Shown piece after piece: positions 9,866 to 17,469 of a stretch of DNA of 64,000 nucleotides (position 1 is its first letter; each line of letters starts with the position of its first letter). The notes beneath the pieces are model-generated. The model was not told the DNA's origin. It saw nothing but the letters and a program-made list of their open reading frames with translations, and searched no databases. Source of the DNA: Anaerolineales bacterium (GTDB lineage Bacteria; Chloroflexota; Anaerolineae; Anaerolineales; UBA6663); contig JADLEU010000100.1 in NCBI GenBank assembly GCA_020845955.1, positions 1-64,000 on the forward strand. The letters are read 5' to 3'. The translations under genes were made by a program, and so were the position numbers.

Positions 9866-11953
9866 ATGAGCGCCGAAACCGAGCCCGAGAGGCGCGACCT
9901 GTTCAAGAACAGCGTCATCGTCATGCTGACGCTGGTGAGCGTGTTCGCCGCGCTGGTGACGTTTCTTCAAAACTACGCTTCGCTCAGTTCGTCCGACCTT
10001 GCGCAGCGCAGCTCGTTTAGCGCGGTCGACGCCACCGGCCTCTATTTTCGTTCAGGTCTGACGGCCGCCCAAGGCACTGACGTGCTGCAGCGCTACCAGG
10101 AGTTTGTGCAGCGCTCGGTCCGCGCCGACACCAAGGCCCGCGCGCTGCGCATGGGCGGCGAGGCCGCGCTGGCCGCCGAATACGACCTGGAGGCCGATCG
10201 CTGGCGGCAGGCGGCTGATCGGGTCGCGACGAGCGATCCCTTGCTGGCCGAGTTCGGCCAGGATCTGGCCTGGTATAACGAGGAGCTCTCGCGCGACGCC
10301 TACCGCGAGGAGGAGAAGGAGCACACGCTGCTGGAGCAGTCGCGGGTCTGGAGCAGCAAGGCCAATGGCTACGTGGCCGTGTTGTCCAGCCTCTCCGTGG
10401 CGCTCTTTCTGGCGGGCCTATCCTTGACGCTCAGCTCCCGCCTGCGCTATCTGCTGGCGCTTTCGGCGTTGGGTCTGACGCTGGCCTGCGGCGCGTGGGT
10501 GTTGGCGATTCTGTTCTCGCCGGTGCCGGTCGTGCCAGACGAAGCCATCGAGCGTTTCGTGGAGGGCCGCATCCAATACACACTCGCGACCAGCCGCGGC
10601 GAGGACGGCTCGGGCTCCCTCGACGCGTTCGACGCTGCCTTGGAGCTGGCTCCGAACTACGGCCGCGCCTTGTTCTATCGTTCGCTGGCCAATACCGACA
10701 GCACACTGCTCGCCAAACACCTCGACACTCAGCAGGCGATCGACGACGCCCGGCGCGCTATCGAGCTCGGCAACCACACCTCGCCGGTGTACGGCAACCT
10801 GGGCTGGCTGTACTACCTGAACGGCCAGTACCGCAGTGCCCTGGAGCACACCGAGCGGGCGCTAGAGATGTCAGGCGATGACTGTTACCTGGCCTTCAAC
10901 CACGGACTGATCCGGCTGGCGCTGAGCCAGCCTGAGGCCGCTCGAGACGCCTATACAGTGGCCATCGACTGCGCCCAGCGGGAGAGTAGCGATGCGGTCT
11001 TCAACTACTACATGGACGTCGGCGTGACTGACCTGGTAGAACTGGCCGCCGCGCGCCCCGACCTGGGCGACACGCTCAACCCGGCCATCGAGCGCCTGAA
11101 AGAGGCGCTGGCGCAGGTGCGGTTGTACGGCATGCTGCAGGACGCCGAGGTCGAGGCCAAATTCGGCTCGATCAGCTTCGGAGGGGCTGTCGACAGCGGC
11201 GACATCGTGCAGGATCTGGCCAGCGAGTTCCCACAGTCAGCCACGATCGTTTACGCCCAGTTGACCTTCGAGAACGTTAAGCCCGAGAGCCGCTGGCTGA
11301 CGCGCTGGGTGCTCGACGGCGAAGAGTACCTGAGCCGCGCCTACGACAGCTGGATCTACGGTGAGTCTGGCACGACCTGGATCAGCCTGTACAACTACGG
11401 CGGCCTAACCTCAGGCACGTATACGCTCGACGTCTTCGTCGAGGGTCAACTGGTGACCAGCGGCCAGGTCACTGTCTTGCCCGGCGACCTGCCGCCGATG
11501 ACATACTTCTCAAGCACCGGGGTCGGGGTGACGATCAGCTACCCAACCACGTGGAATGTCACCGACCTGGCCGACAACGAGGTCTCGGTCGTGGCCGCCC
11601 GCAACCCGGCCTCGGCTGACTTCTTTGGCGTGACCGCCTGGGTCGCGAGCACGGGCACCGACGAGGATGTCTTCCAGTTGTTCGACCTGTATCTGGATGC
11701 CCTTGAGCAGGATCGCGAGGGCTTTAGTGCCGAGGCGCGCGAGGCCTTCACCCTGGCCGAACGCGACGGCTGGCTGAACTATTATGAGTACACGAACGCG
11801 TCCGGCGAACTCATCCAGGGCGCCCTATCAGGCGTGGTGGACGCGGACAGCCTGCTGACCTACATCGTCGTGATCGAGGCCCGCGACGCTGAATGGGACG
11901 AGCAGGTGGAGATGTTCAACGTCATGCTGGAGCGCATGACAATCGACCAGTAG
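9866..11953 (+). CDS. TPR membrane protein with C-terminal beta domains
   Basis: A 695-residue protein. Residues 1-215 mirror the upstream gene: a membrane segment (about 12-32), a helical domain with YDLEADRWRQAADRV, and two more membrane segments (about 170-190 and 193-215). Residues about 230-370 contain TPR-like helical repeats, for example GNLGWLYYLNGQYRSALEHTERALEMS. After about residue 430 come two beta-rich parts. One resembles an adhesion or Ig-like module (TLDVFVEGQLVTSGQVTVLPG). The other looks like the PsbP/LpqN-type fold often found at the C-terminus of such proteins (GVTISYPTTWNVTDLADNEV). A scaffold or sensing role is likely; no enzyme motif was seen. Confidence 0.75.
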   Translation: MSAETEPERRDLFKNSVIVMLTLVSVFAALVTFLQNYASLSSSDLAQRSSFSAVDATGLYFRSGLTAAQGTDVLQRYQEFVQRSVRADTKARALRMGGEAALAAEYDLEADRWRQAADRVATSDPLLAEFGQDLAWYNEELSRDAYREEEKEHTLLEQSRVWSSKANGYVAVLSSLSVALFLAGLSLTLSSRLRYLLALSALGLTLACGAWVLAILFSPVPVVPDEAIERFVEGRIQYTLATSRGEDGSGSLDAFDAALELAPNYGRALFYRSLANTDSTLLAKHLDTQQAIDDARRAIELGNHTSPVYGNLGWLYYLNGQYRSALEHTERALEMSGDDCYLAFNHGLIRLALSQPEAARDAYTVAIDCAQRESSDAVFNYYMDVGVTDLVELAAARPDLGDTLNPAIERLKEALAQVRLYGMLQDAEVEAKFGSISFGGAVDSGDIVQDLASEFPQSATIVYAQLTFENVKPESRWLTRWVLDGEEYLSRAYDSWIYGESGTTWISLYNYGGLTSGTYTLDVFVEGQLVTSGQVTVLPGDLPPMTYFSSTGVGVTISYPTTWNVTDLADNEVSVVAARNPASADFFGVTAWVASTGTDEDVFQLFDLYLDALEQDREGFSAEAREAFTLAERDGWLNYYEYTNASGELIQGALSGVVDADSLLTYIVVIEARDAEWDEQVEMFNVMLERMTIDQ

Positions 11954-11971
11954 CTGGCGCGAGCGGAACCA

Positions 11972-12006
11972 AGCGGGCCGGGACTGTGCTGTCTCCCCGG
12001 CCCGCT
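11972..12006. terminator. bidirectional terminator hairpin
   Basis: A perfect 11-bp stem, AGCGGGCCGGG (11972-11982) pairing with CCCGGCCCGCT (11996-12006), with a 13-nt loop. It lies between the convergent TPR gene and etfA. It has no T-tract on either side, so it may act as a simple transcriptional barrier or need Rho. Confidence 0.6.
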
Positions 12007-12019
12007 CCGTCAAGCGCCC

Positions 12020-13003
12020 TTATTGGCCGAGGCGCTTCTTGAACTCGGCTGTCAGGGCCGGCAGGATCTTGAACAGGTCGCCGACAATGCCGTAGCGGGC
12101 CAGCTTAAAGATCGGCGCCTCAGGATCCTTGTTGATGGCGACGATCGTTTTAGCCGACCGCATGCCGGCCTGGTGCTGGATGGCGCCCGAAATGCCCGCG
12201 GCGATATACAAGTCGGGGGCTACGGTCTTGCCAGTCTGGCCAACCTGGTGCGCGTATGGGATCCAGCCAGCATCCACCGCCGCGCGGCTGGCGCCCATGG
12301 CGGCCCCGAGTGTTTCGGCCAACTCGCGCACGGGCGCAAAACCTTCCGGCCCGCCCACGCCGCGGCCGCCGCTGACGATGATGCGCGCATCGGCCAGGCT
12401 AACGCGGCCTTCGTCAACCGCGTAGTCGGTCACCTTCACCGCAATGGCATCTTCCGCCAAGGCCGGCGTGACCTTTTCAATACCGCCGCTGCGGCTGGCG
12501 TCGGGCTCTGGCCTGGGAAAGGCGCGCGGCCGCAGGCTGAGCAGCAACGGGCGCCGTTCGCCAACCACTTCCGCCAGAAGCTTGCCGGCGTAAACCGGCC
12601 GAGTGGCCACAATCTGGTCGCCGACCAGCTTCAACTCGGTGACATCCGCCAGGGCGCCAGTGCCCAGGTCGACCGCCGCTATCCCCAGCACGTCGCGGCC
12701 GCGCGTGGTGGCGCCAGCCAGGATGACGTCCGGCTGGCGCTCCTGGGCCAGCTTACTCAGCAGGCTGGCATAAGGCTCGGCGCGAAACTCGGCCAGGGTG
12801 GCGTCATCGGCTAACAGCACCTCGTCGGCGCCGTACGCGATCACGTCTGGCGCCAGCCCCTCAATGTCCTGCCCGAACAGCAAGGCGGTAACGCCGCCGC
12901 CCCGGCCAGCAGCCAGGCGCCGCGCCTCGCCCAGCGCTTCCAACGAAGGCTGCGCCAACGTGCTTTTGAACTGCTCAATGAAGACCCAAGTCTTGTGGCT
13001 CAT
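12020..13003 (-). CDS. etfA: electron transfer flavoprotein alpha subunit
   Basis: A 327-residue EtfA/FixB protein. The N-terminal half (TWVFIEQFKSTLAQPSLEAL) is the degenerate nucleotide-binding domain. The C-terminal FAD domain contains RIIVSGGRGVGGPEGF, GASRAAVDAGWIPYAHQVGQ, VAPDLYIAAGISGAIQHQAGM and ivAINKDPEAPIF, the characteristic FAD-binding signature. With EtfB it carries electrons from acyl-CoA and other flavin dehydrogenases to the quinone pool. It follows etfB with a 2-bp gap on the same strand, as an operon. Length and motif order are normal for the family. No ETF-quinone oxidoreductase is in the window. Confidence 0.95.
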   Translation of the reverse strand: MSHKTWVFIEQFKSTLAQPSLEALGEARRLAAGRGGGVTALLFGQDIEGLAPDVIAYGADEVLLADDATLAEFRAEPYASLLSKLAQERQPDVILAGATTRGRDVLGIAAVDLGTGALADVTELKLVGDQIVATRPVYAGKLLAEVVGERRPLLLSLRPRAFPRPEPDASRSGGIEKVTPALAEDAIAVKVTDYAVDEGRVSLADARIIVSGGRGVGGPEGFAPVRELAETLGAAMGASRAAVDAGWIPYAHQVGQTGKTVAPDLYIAAGISGAIQHQAGMRSAKTIVAINKDPEAPIFKLARYGIVGDLFKILPALTAEFKKRLGQ

Positions 13004-13005
13004 GA

Positions 13006-13797
13006 CTAGATCACCTTATCGGCCAGCAGTTTGTCGGCCAGCTTGGCCGCAATCTCTTCCGGCGTGCCGTCAATGAGCTCCACGCTGCCCGCGCGGGCCG
13101 GCAGTGGAAACACCCTCGGCCAATGCGTGGGCGACCCAGCCGCGCCGATTTGGCTGGCATCCAGGCCCAGATCGGCGGCCGACCAAGTGTTGATCACGGC
13201 CTTAGCTGCCTTGCGAATGCCCATAAAGGAGGGGTAGCGCGGCTCGTTAATATCCTTGACCGTGCCCACGACGGCCGGGAGCGTAGCCGTTACGATCTGC
13301 TTGCCCTGCTCCAGCAGCCGCTCGGCTTTGATGATTTTCGTGCCGGGGTCGAGCTCGGCGATCTTGATCGTGTAGGTCAGCGGCGACCAGTTCAGGCGGC
13401 GGGCGACGGCCACGGGCACCAGGCCGGTATCGCCGTCGATAGCCTGCTTTCCAAACAGAACCATGCCGACGTCGCCCAACTTCTCGATAGCCTTCGCCAG
13501 CACATAGGATGTGGCCAGGGCATCGGAACCCTTCAGCGCCGGGTCTGAGATGAGCACGGCCTCATCACAACCCATGGCCAGGCAAGTCTTGAGCGCCTCC
13601 TTGGCGCTTTCCGGACCCATGCTGATGGCAGTAGCCTTGCCGCCATGTTTCTCCTTCAGCCGGATGGCTTCCTCGATGGCGTACTCATCCCACGGATTGA
13701 CCACCAGGCCAGAGTCTCCCCAGGTGACCTTGCCGTTGTCGACGCTCATCTTGGCCGCCGAGTCCGGGGTTTGTTTCACACAGACAACGACGTGCAT
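13006..13797 (-). CDS. etfB: electron transfer flavoprotein beta subunit
   Basis: A 263-residue EtfB/FixA protein. It opens with MHVVVCVKQTPDSAAKMSVD and has NPWDEYAIEEAIRLKEKHGG, followed by AISMGPESAKEALKTCLAMG, all typical of the subunit. The signature VARRLNWSPLTYT and the segment FGKQAIDGDTGLVPVAV form the AMP-binding and interface region. An AGGAGG box lies 11 nt upstream of the ATG, and a TGC-TATAAT extended -10 lies at 13874-13866. It is first in the etfBA operon. Confidence 0.95.
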   Translation of the reverse strand: MHVVVCVKQTPDSAAKMSVDNGKVTWGDSGLVVNPWDEYAIEEAIRLKEKHGGKATAISMGPESAKEALKTCLAMGCDEAVLISDPALKGSDALATSYVLAKAIEKLGDVGMVLFGKQAIDGDTGLVPVAVARRLNWSPLTYTIKIAELDPGTKIIKAERLLEQGKQIVTATLPAVVGTVKDINEPRYPSFMGIRKAAKAVINTWSAADLGLDASQIGAAGSPTHWPRVFPLPARAGSVELIDGTPEEIAAKLADKLLADKVI

Positions 13798-13865
13798 CGT
13801 TTTGCCGACCTCCTCTCGCGAATTGGTAGTTGACGGCCTTGTGCAATACGGCGCAATATGCCCGT

Positions 13866-13874
13866 ATTATAGCA
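13866..13874 (-). promoter_or_regulatory. extended -10 promoter for etfBA
   Basis: Minus-strand TGC followed by TATAAT (13871-13866), giving a leader of about 60 nt before the etfB ATG. No clear -35 element was seen, which is normal for TGn-type promoters. Confidence 0.55.
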
Positions 13875-13933
13875 CCCCGCTGGGGCCAACACAGGCAAAA
13901 CCGGGTGAGCCACACGACCCGCCCCACCGGGAC

Positions 13934-13956
13934 TATAATGGCCCCGGCGCCGGGGC
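13934..13956 (+). promoter_or_regulatory. -10 box with adjacent 16-bp palindrome upstream of the receiver gene
   Basis: A TATAAT at 13934-13939 is followed after one base by a perfect palindrome, GCCCCGGCGCCGGGGC (13941-13956). The palindrome spans the expected transcription start. It may be an operator for a dimeric repressor or a hairpin at the 5' end of the mRNA; the sequence alone does not decide. Confidence 0.45.
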
Positions 13957-13990
13957 TCATCCCGGCGTTAGTCCATTCCTGGAGACGCGC

Positions 13991-14368
13991 GTGCCGCCCA
14001 CCTACCAAGTTCTGGCGGTCGAAGATGATCTCGACGCCATGATGCTGATGCGCCTGGAGCTGCAGACCCTGCCGCTCGATATCCATCATGCCAGCGACGG
14101 CAGCCAGGCCAAGAAATACCTTGATCGGGAAACGCCCGATTTGCTGCTGCTTGACCTAAACCTGCCCGACATGCGCGGCTGGGATTTGCTTGAGCATTTC
14201 AAGAACGACGCCCGGCTGCGCAACGTGCGCGTGATCGTGCTTACGTCGCACGCTGAGCCCGTTAACCGCCTGATTGGCATGCTGCAGCCGATCAGCGCGT
14301 ATCTGCGCAAGCCTGTCCAGGCCGGCCGGCTGCGGGAGCATGTCCGCGACGCGTTGAGGCTGCCGTGA
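13991..14368 (+). CDS. single-domain response regulator
   Basis: A 125-residue receiver domain with no output domain, starting at a GTG (13991) that has GGAG about 6 nt upstream. The acidic pair is in VLAVEDDLDAM, the phospho-accepting aspartate is D55 in LLLLDLNLPDMRG, the switch Thr/Ser is in VIVLTSHAEP, and the conserved lysine is K107 in YLRKPVQAG. It ends in a GTGA overlap with the following TPR gene, which suggests coupled translation and a shared role. No histidine kinase is nearby. Upstream in-frame codons read through the promoter region and are not used. Confidence 0.85.
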   Translation: MPPTYQVLAVEDDLDAMMLMRLELQTLPLDIHHASDGSQAKKYLDRETPDLLLLDLNLPDMRGWDLLEHFKNDARLRNVRVIVLTSHAEPVNRLIGMLQPISAYLRKPVQAGRLREHVRDALRLP

Positions 14369-15819
14369 CGGCCACTGCCTCGGCGCCCACCCGGGGCGTC
14401 ACATCACCCCGACGGGCGCCCAGCCTACTGCGTGGCCTGGCCGTTCTCCTGGCGGTGGCGCTGCTCGGCGCTCAGCCGGTTGTGTGGCGCATCGCGCAGA
14501 ATCTGGCCGTCGCCCAGGCGGCCACCCAGCGGGCAGACTATGCAGCCGCGGCTGACGCTCTCGCCGACACGGCGGCCCGCCTGCCCTATTCGGGGTACGC
14601 ACAACACCGCGCCGGGCTGGCGGCGATCTCGGCAGAGCGTTTTGACGCCGGCATTCGCTTTCTGCAGGCTGCCGCGGCGCTCGACGGCTGGAATACGGCC
14701 CGCCGCATCGCGGTCGGCGACGCTTACCTGGGCCAGGGTGACGTCACGGCCGCGATCGATCAATGGGAGCGGGCCCTGGCCGAAACGCCAGAGGACGACG
14801 CCCTGCTGGTGCGCCTAGCGCGCAGCTACGAGGCCACCGGCCAGTTCGGAGAGGCGGTGGCGGTCCTGAACGCCCTGGCGCGGCTGCGCGGCAATGATTC
14901 GACCGTCTACTACCGGCTGGCCCTGCTCTCGGCGGCCAGCACACCGCTGGAGGCCGCTGCGCGCCTCGCGCTCGTGGCTGAAATCGACCCTGGACTGGCA
15001 CCCACGGTGCAGGGGCTGCTGGACGCGATCGAAACAGGTCAGGCCACCGGCGACAACGGCGTGGTTTTCGCGCTGGTGGGGCGGGCCCTCGAGGAGCTCC
15101 AGGAATGGCGCCTGGCCGAGGCAGCGCTCACCCGCGCAGCACGGCTGAACCCCACCTACGCCGATGCCTTCGTATACCTGGGGTTGGCGCAAGACATGCA
15201 AGGCAAGGACGGCCTGGCCGCCTACGAACAGGCGCTCGCGCTCGCGCCGGAATCCCCGGTGGCCCAGTTCTACACCGGTCTGTATTGGCGCCGCTCTGGC
15301 GACGCGCAGGCAGCCTTGCCCTATCTCCAGGCCGCGCAGCGGCTGGATCCACAGAACCCCGCCTTTGCCGCTGAGATTGGCGGGGCCTACGCCAGCCTGG
15401 GGGACCTGGCCGCCGCCGAGCAGTGGCTGACCGAGGCGGTGAGGCTGGCAGAACACGACGCTCGCTGGTGGCGCCTGCTGGCTCGTTTTTCGGTTGACAG
15501 CGAATATCACGTGGCCGAGCTTGGGCTCCTCGCGGCGCGCCAGGCGGTCGGTCTGGAGCCGGACAATGCGGAAGGCACAGACATCCTGGGTTATGCCCTG
15601 GTGCTCACCGGTGACCTGACCAACGGCGAGAAGCTGCTCGAACGCGCCCTGGCACTGGATGCGCAGGCGCCCGGCGTATACTTCCACCTGGGCGTGCTGT
15701 ACGCTCGCCAGGGCCGCGCGCCGGAAGCCGAAGCCATGCTCAACCATGCCCTGGCCCTGGACCCGCAGGGATTCTATGGCGGGCTGGCGCTACAGGCGCT
15801 GGCACGACTGGGCCAATAG
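14365..15819 (+). CDS. TPR-repeat membrane-anchored protein
   Basis: A 484-residue protein, GTG start inside the GTGA overlap with the receiver gene. A single membrane segment lies near residues 22-40 (LLRGLAVLLAVALLGAQ). The rest is about ten TPR units, for example GDAYLGQGDVTAAIDQWERAL, AFVYLGLAQDMQGKDGLAAY and YFHLGVLYARQGRAPEAEAM. Such proteins are protein-protein scaffolds, and the N-terminal anchor places the repeats probably outside the membrane. The coupling to a receiver domain is of interest but gives no function. Confidence 0.8.
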   Translation: MTATASAPTRGVTSPRRAPSLLRGLAVLLAVALLGAQPVVWRIAQNLAVAQAATQRADYAAAADALADTAARLPYSGYAQHRAGLAAISAERFDAGIRFLQAAAALDGWNTARRIAVGDAYLGQGDVTAAIDQWERALAETPEDDALLVRLARSYEATGQFGEAVAVLNALARLRGNDSTVYYRLALLSAASTPLEAAARLALVAEIDPGLAPTVQGLLDAIETGQATGDNGVVFALVGRALEELQEWRLAEAALTRAARLNPTYADAFVYLGLAQDMQGKDGLAAYEQALALAPESPVAQFYTGLYWRRSGDAQAALPYLQAAQRLDPQNPAFAAEIGGAYASLGDLAAAEQWLTEAVRLAEHDARWWRLLARFSVDSEYHVAELGLLAARQAVGLEPDNAEGTDILGYALVLTGDLTNGEKLLERALALDAQAPGVYFHLGVLYARQGRAPEAEAMLNHALALDPQGFYGGLALQALARLGQ

Positions 15820-15857
15820 GCCCGTGATACAATGAATCAGGCCGCGCGGCGGCGAGT

Positions 15858-16547
15858 ATGTTTGGCATGAATCGGCATGCGCCTTTCCAGCCGGCAGTGG
15901 GCATCGGCGTGTGCCTCGGGCTGGCGCTGGCAGCCTCCTGCGGGCAGGTTAGGCTGTCCACACCTAGTGAGCCGGGCATCCTCTTTCACGACGATTTTTC
16001 TTCGACCGCGAGCGGCTGGGATAGCCACACCGGCACCGAAGTCACGACCGACTACGTCGACGGCCGTTACCTGATCGCGGTGGAGGAGCCAGGCGTCGAT
16101 GTGTGGGCCCGGCCCGGCCTGATGCTGGCCAACGTGGTCTTCGAGGTCGAAACGCAGTACGCGGCCGGACCGATCAACAACGAGTACGGTCTGCTGTGCC
16201 GCTACGAACACGGCGGAGACGGTCGGCACAGTTTCTACTTCTTCTTTGTCAGTAGCGATGGCTACTTTGCCCTGGGCAAAGTCATCGATGACGTCCGCAC
16301 GATCTTGAGCCCGGCCGAGGGCAGCTTCCAGCCCAGCGGCGCGATCCGGCTGGAGCCGGAGGCTACTAACACGTTGACAGCCACCTGCGCCGGCAGCCGG
16401 ATGGCGCTGGCCATCAATGGAACGCCCGTCGGCGAGTTCAGCGACGATGAATTGACCCGCGGCGATATCGGCCTGATCGCCGGCACGTTCGACGAGGGCG
16501 GCGTCCACATTCACTTCGACAACGTCATCGTGCGCTCACCGAGCTGA
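15858..16547 (+). CDS. lipoprotein with concanavalin-like beta domain
   Basis: A 229-residue protein. The signal peptide ends in the lipobox LAASC (Cys about residue 28), so it is a membrane-anchored lipoprotein. The mature part (LFHDDFSSTASGWDSHTGTE, then VDVWARPGLMLANVVFEVE and MALAINGTPVGEFSDDELT) reads as an all-beta jelly-roll of the laminin-G/DUF1080 kind, often involved in binding glycans. A TG-A-TACAAT extended -10-like box lies at 15825-15833, 24 bp upstream of the ATG. Ligand unknown. Confidence 0.75.
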   Translation: MFGMNRHAPFQPAVGIGVCLGLALAASCGQVRLSTPSEPGILFHDDFSSTASGWDSHTGTEVTTDYVDGRYLIAVEEPGVDVWARPGLMLANVVFEVETQYAAGPINNEYGLLCRYEHGGDGRHSFYFFFVSSDGYFALGKVIDDVRTILSPAEGSFQPSGAIRLEPEATNTLTATCAGSRMALAINGTPVGEFSDDELTRGDIGLIAGTFDEGGVHIHFDNVIVRSPS

Positions 16548-16581
16548 GGCCGGCTGAAACGCCCAGCGCCCAGGAGCCAGA

Positions 16582-16926
16582 ATGCCCCTTGACTGCTTGT
16601 TCTGCCGCATCATTGCCGGAGAGATTCCGGCAACCATCGTGTATCGCGACAACGAACTGACGGCTATTCGCGACATCAACCCCGCGGCGCCCACCCACCT
16701 ACTGGTGCTGCCCAATCGCCATATCGATTCGATCTCAGACGCCCAGGCCCGCGACCAGGCTCTGCTGGGCGCCCTGCTGCTGGCGGGTGCTCGGTTGGCT
16801 CAGCAAGCTGGCCTCGACGGCGGTTACCGGCTGGTGATCAACACCGGCGCCGATGCCGGCCAGAGCGTCCACCATCTGCACCTGCACATCTTGGGCGGCC
16901 GTGCCATGCGTTGGCCGCCCGGCTGA
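16582..16926 (+). CDS. HIT family nucleotide-binding protein
   Basis: A 114-residue histidine-triad protein. It opens with CLFCRIIAGEIPATIVYRDN and ends with the triad VHHLHLHILGG (H-x-H-x-H-x-x), the nucleotidyl hydrolase/transferase active site. The length is normal for the Hint branch, which removes AMP from phosphoramidates. The sequence ARLAQQAGLDGGYRLVINTG is also typical. It heads a compact run with yqeY, pgpH and ybeY, a grouping seen in many Gram-positive and Chloroflexota genomes. Confidence 0.92.
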   Translation: MPLDCLFCRIIAGEIPATIVYRDNELTAIRDINPAAPTHLLVLPNRHIDSISDAQARDQALLGALLLAGARLAQQAGLDGGYRLVINTGADAGQSVHHLHLHILGGRAMRWPPG

Positions 16927-16947
16927 GGCGGCCAGAGTGAGAGCCCT

Positions 16948-17469
16948 ATGAGCCTCAAGGACCAACTCAACGCCGATCTGAAGACCGCGATGCGGGCCAA
17001 CGATGAGGTCCGCAAGACGGCCTTGCGGCAGCTTCTGGCGGGTATTCGCCAGGCCGAGCTCGAGCGGCGCACCGCCGTGGCCAGGCAGCGCGCGCGGGGC
17101 GGCCAACTCGACGCGGCCCAACTGGCCGATTTGGAGAACCTGAGCCTGGACGAGGCCGAAATGGTCGCCGTGATCCAAAAGGAAGCCAAATCCCGGCGCG
17201 AATCCATGGTGGACGCCGAAAAGGCAGGCCGCGCAGACCTGATGGCCGCCAACACGGCTGAGCTGCGCGTCATTGAAAGCTACCTGCCGCAGCAGTTGGG
17301 CCGCGAGGCGCTTGTGGCGCTGGCGCAGGCCGCGATTGCCGAGGCCGGCGCTAAGGACCCCAAGCAGTTGGGCGCGGTTATGAAGCTGTTGACGCCCCGC
17401 ACAAAGGGCTTGGCCGACGGCCGCCTGGTCAGCGAGGTCGTGCGGGAGCTGCTGTCGCGCGAATCATGA
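16948..17469 (+). CDS. yqeY: GatB/YqeY domain-containing protein
   Basis: A 173-residue YqeY homologue. It has the expected start MSLKDQLNADLKTAMRANDE, then RKTALRQLLAGIRQAELERR, a middle with VAVIQKEAKSRRESMVDAEK and the tail ESYLPQQLGREALVALAQ, and LGAVMKLLTPRTKGLADGRLV. YqeY resembles the tRNA-interacting tail domain of GatB; its cellular role is poorly known. The length is slightly above the usual 150 because of an insert near residues 46-62 (AVARQRARGGQLDAAQ). Its stop overlaps the ATG of the pgpH-like gene by 4 bp. Confidence 0.92.
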   Translation: MSLKDQLNADLKTAMRANDEVRKTALRQLLAGIRQAELERRTAVARQRARGGQLDAAQLADLENLSLDEAEMVAVIQKEAKSRRESMVDAEKAGRADLMAANTAELRVIESYLPQQLGREALVALAQAAIAEAGAKDPKQLGAVMKLLTPRTKGLADGRLVSEVVRELLSRES

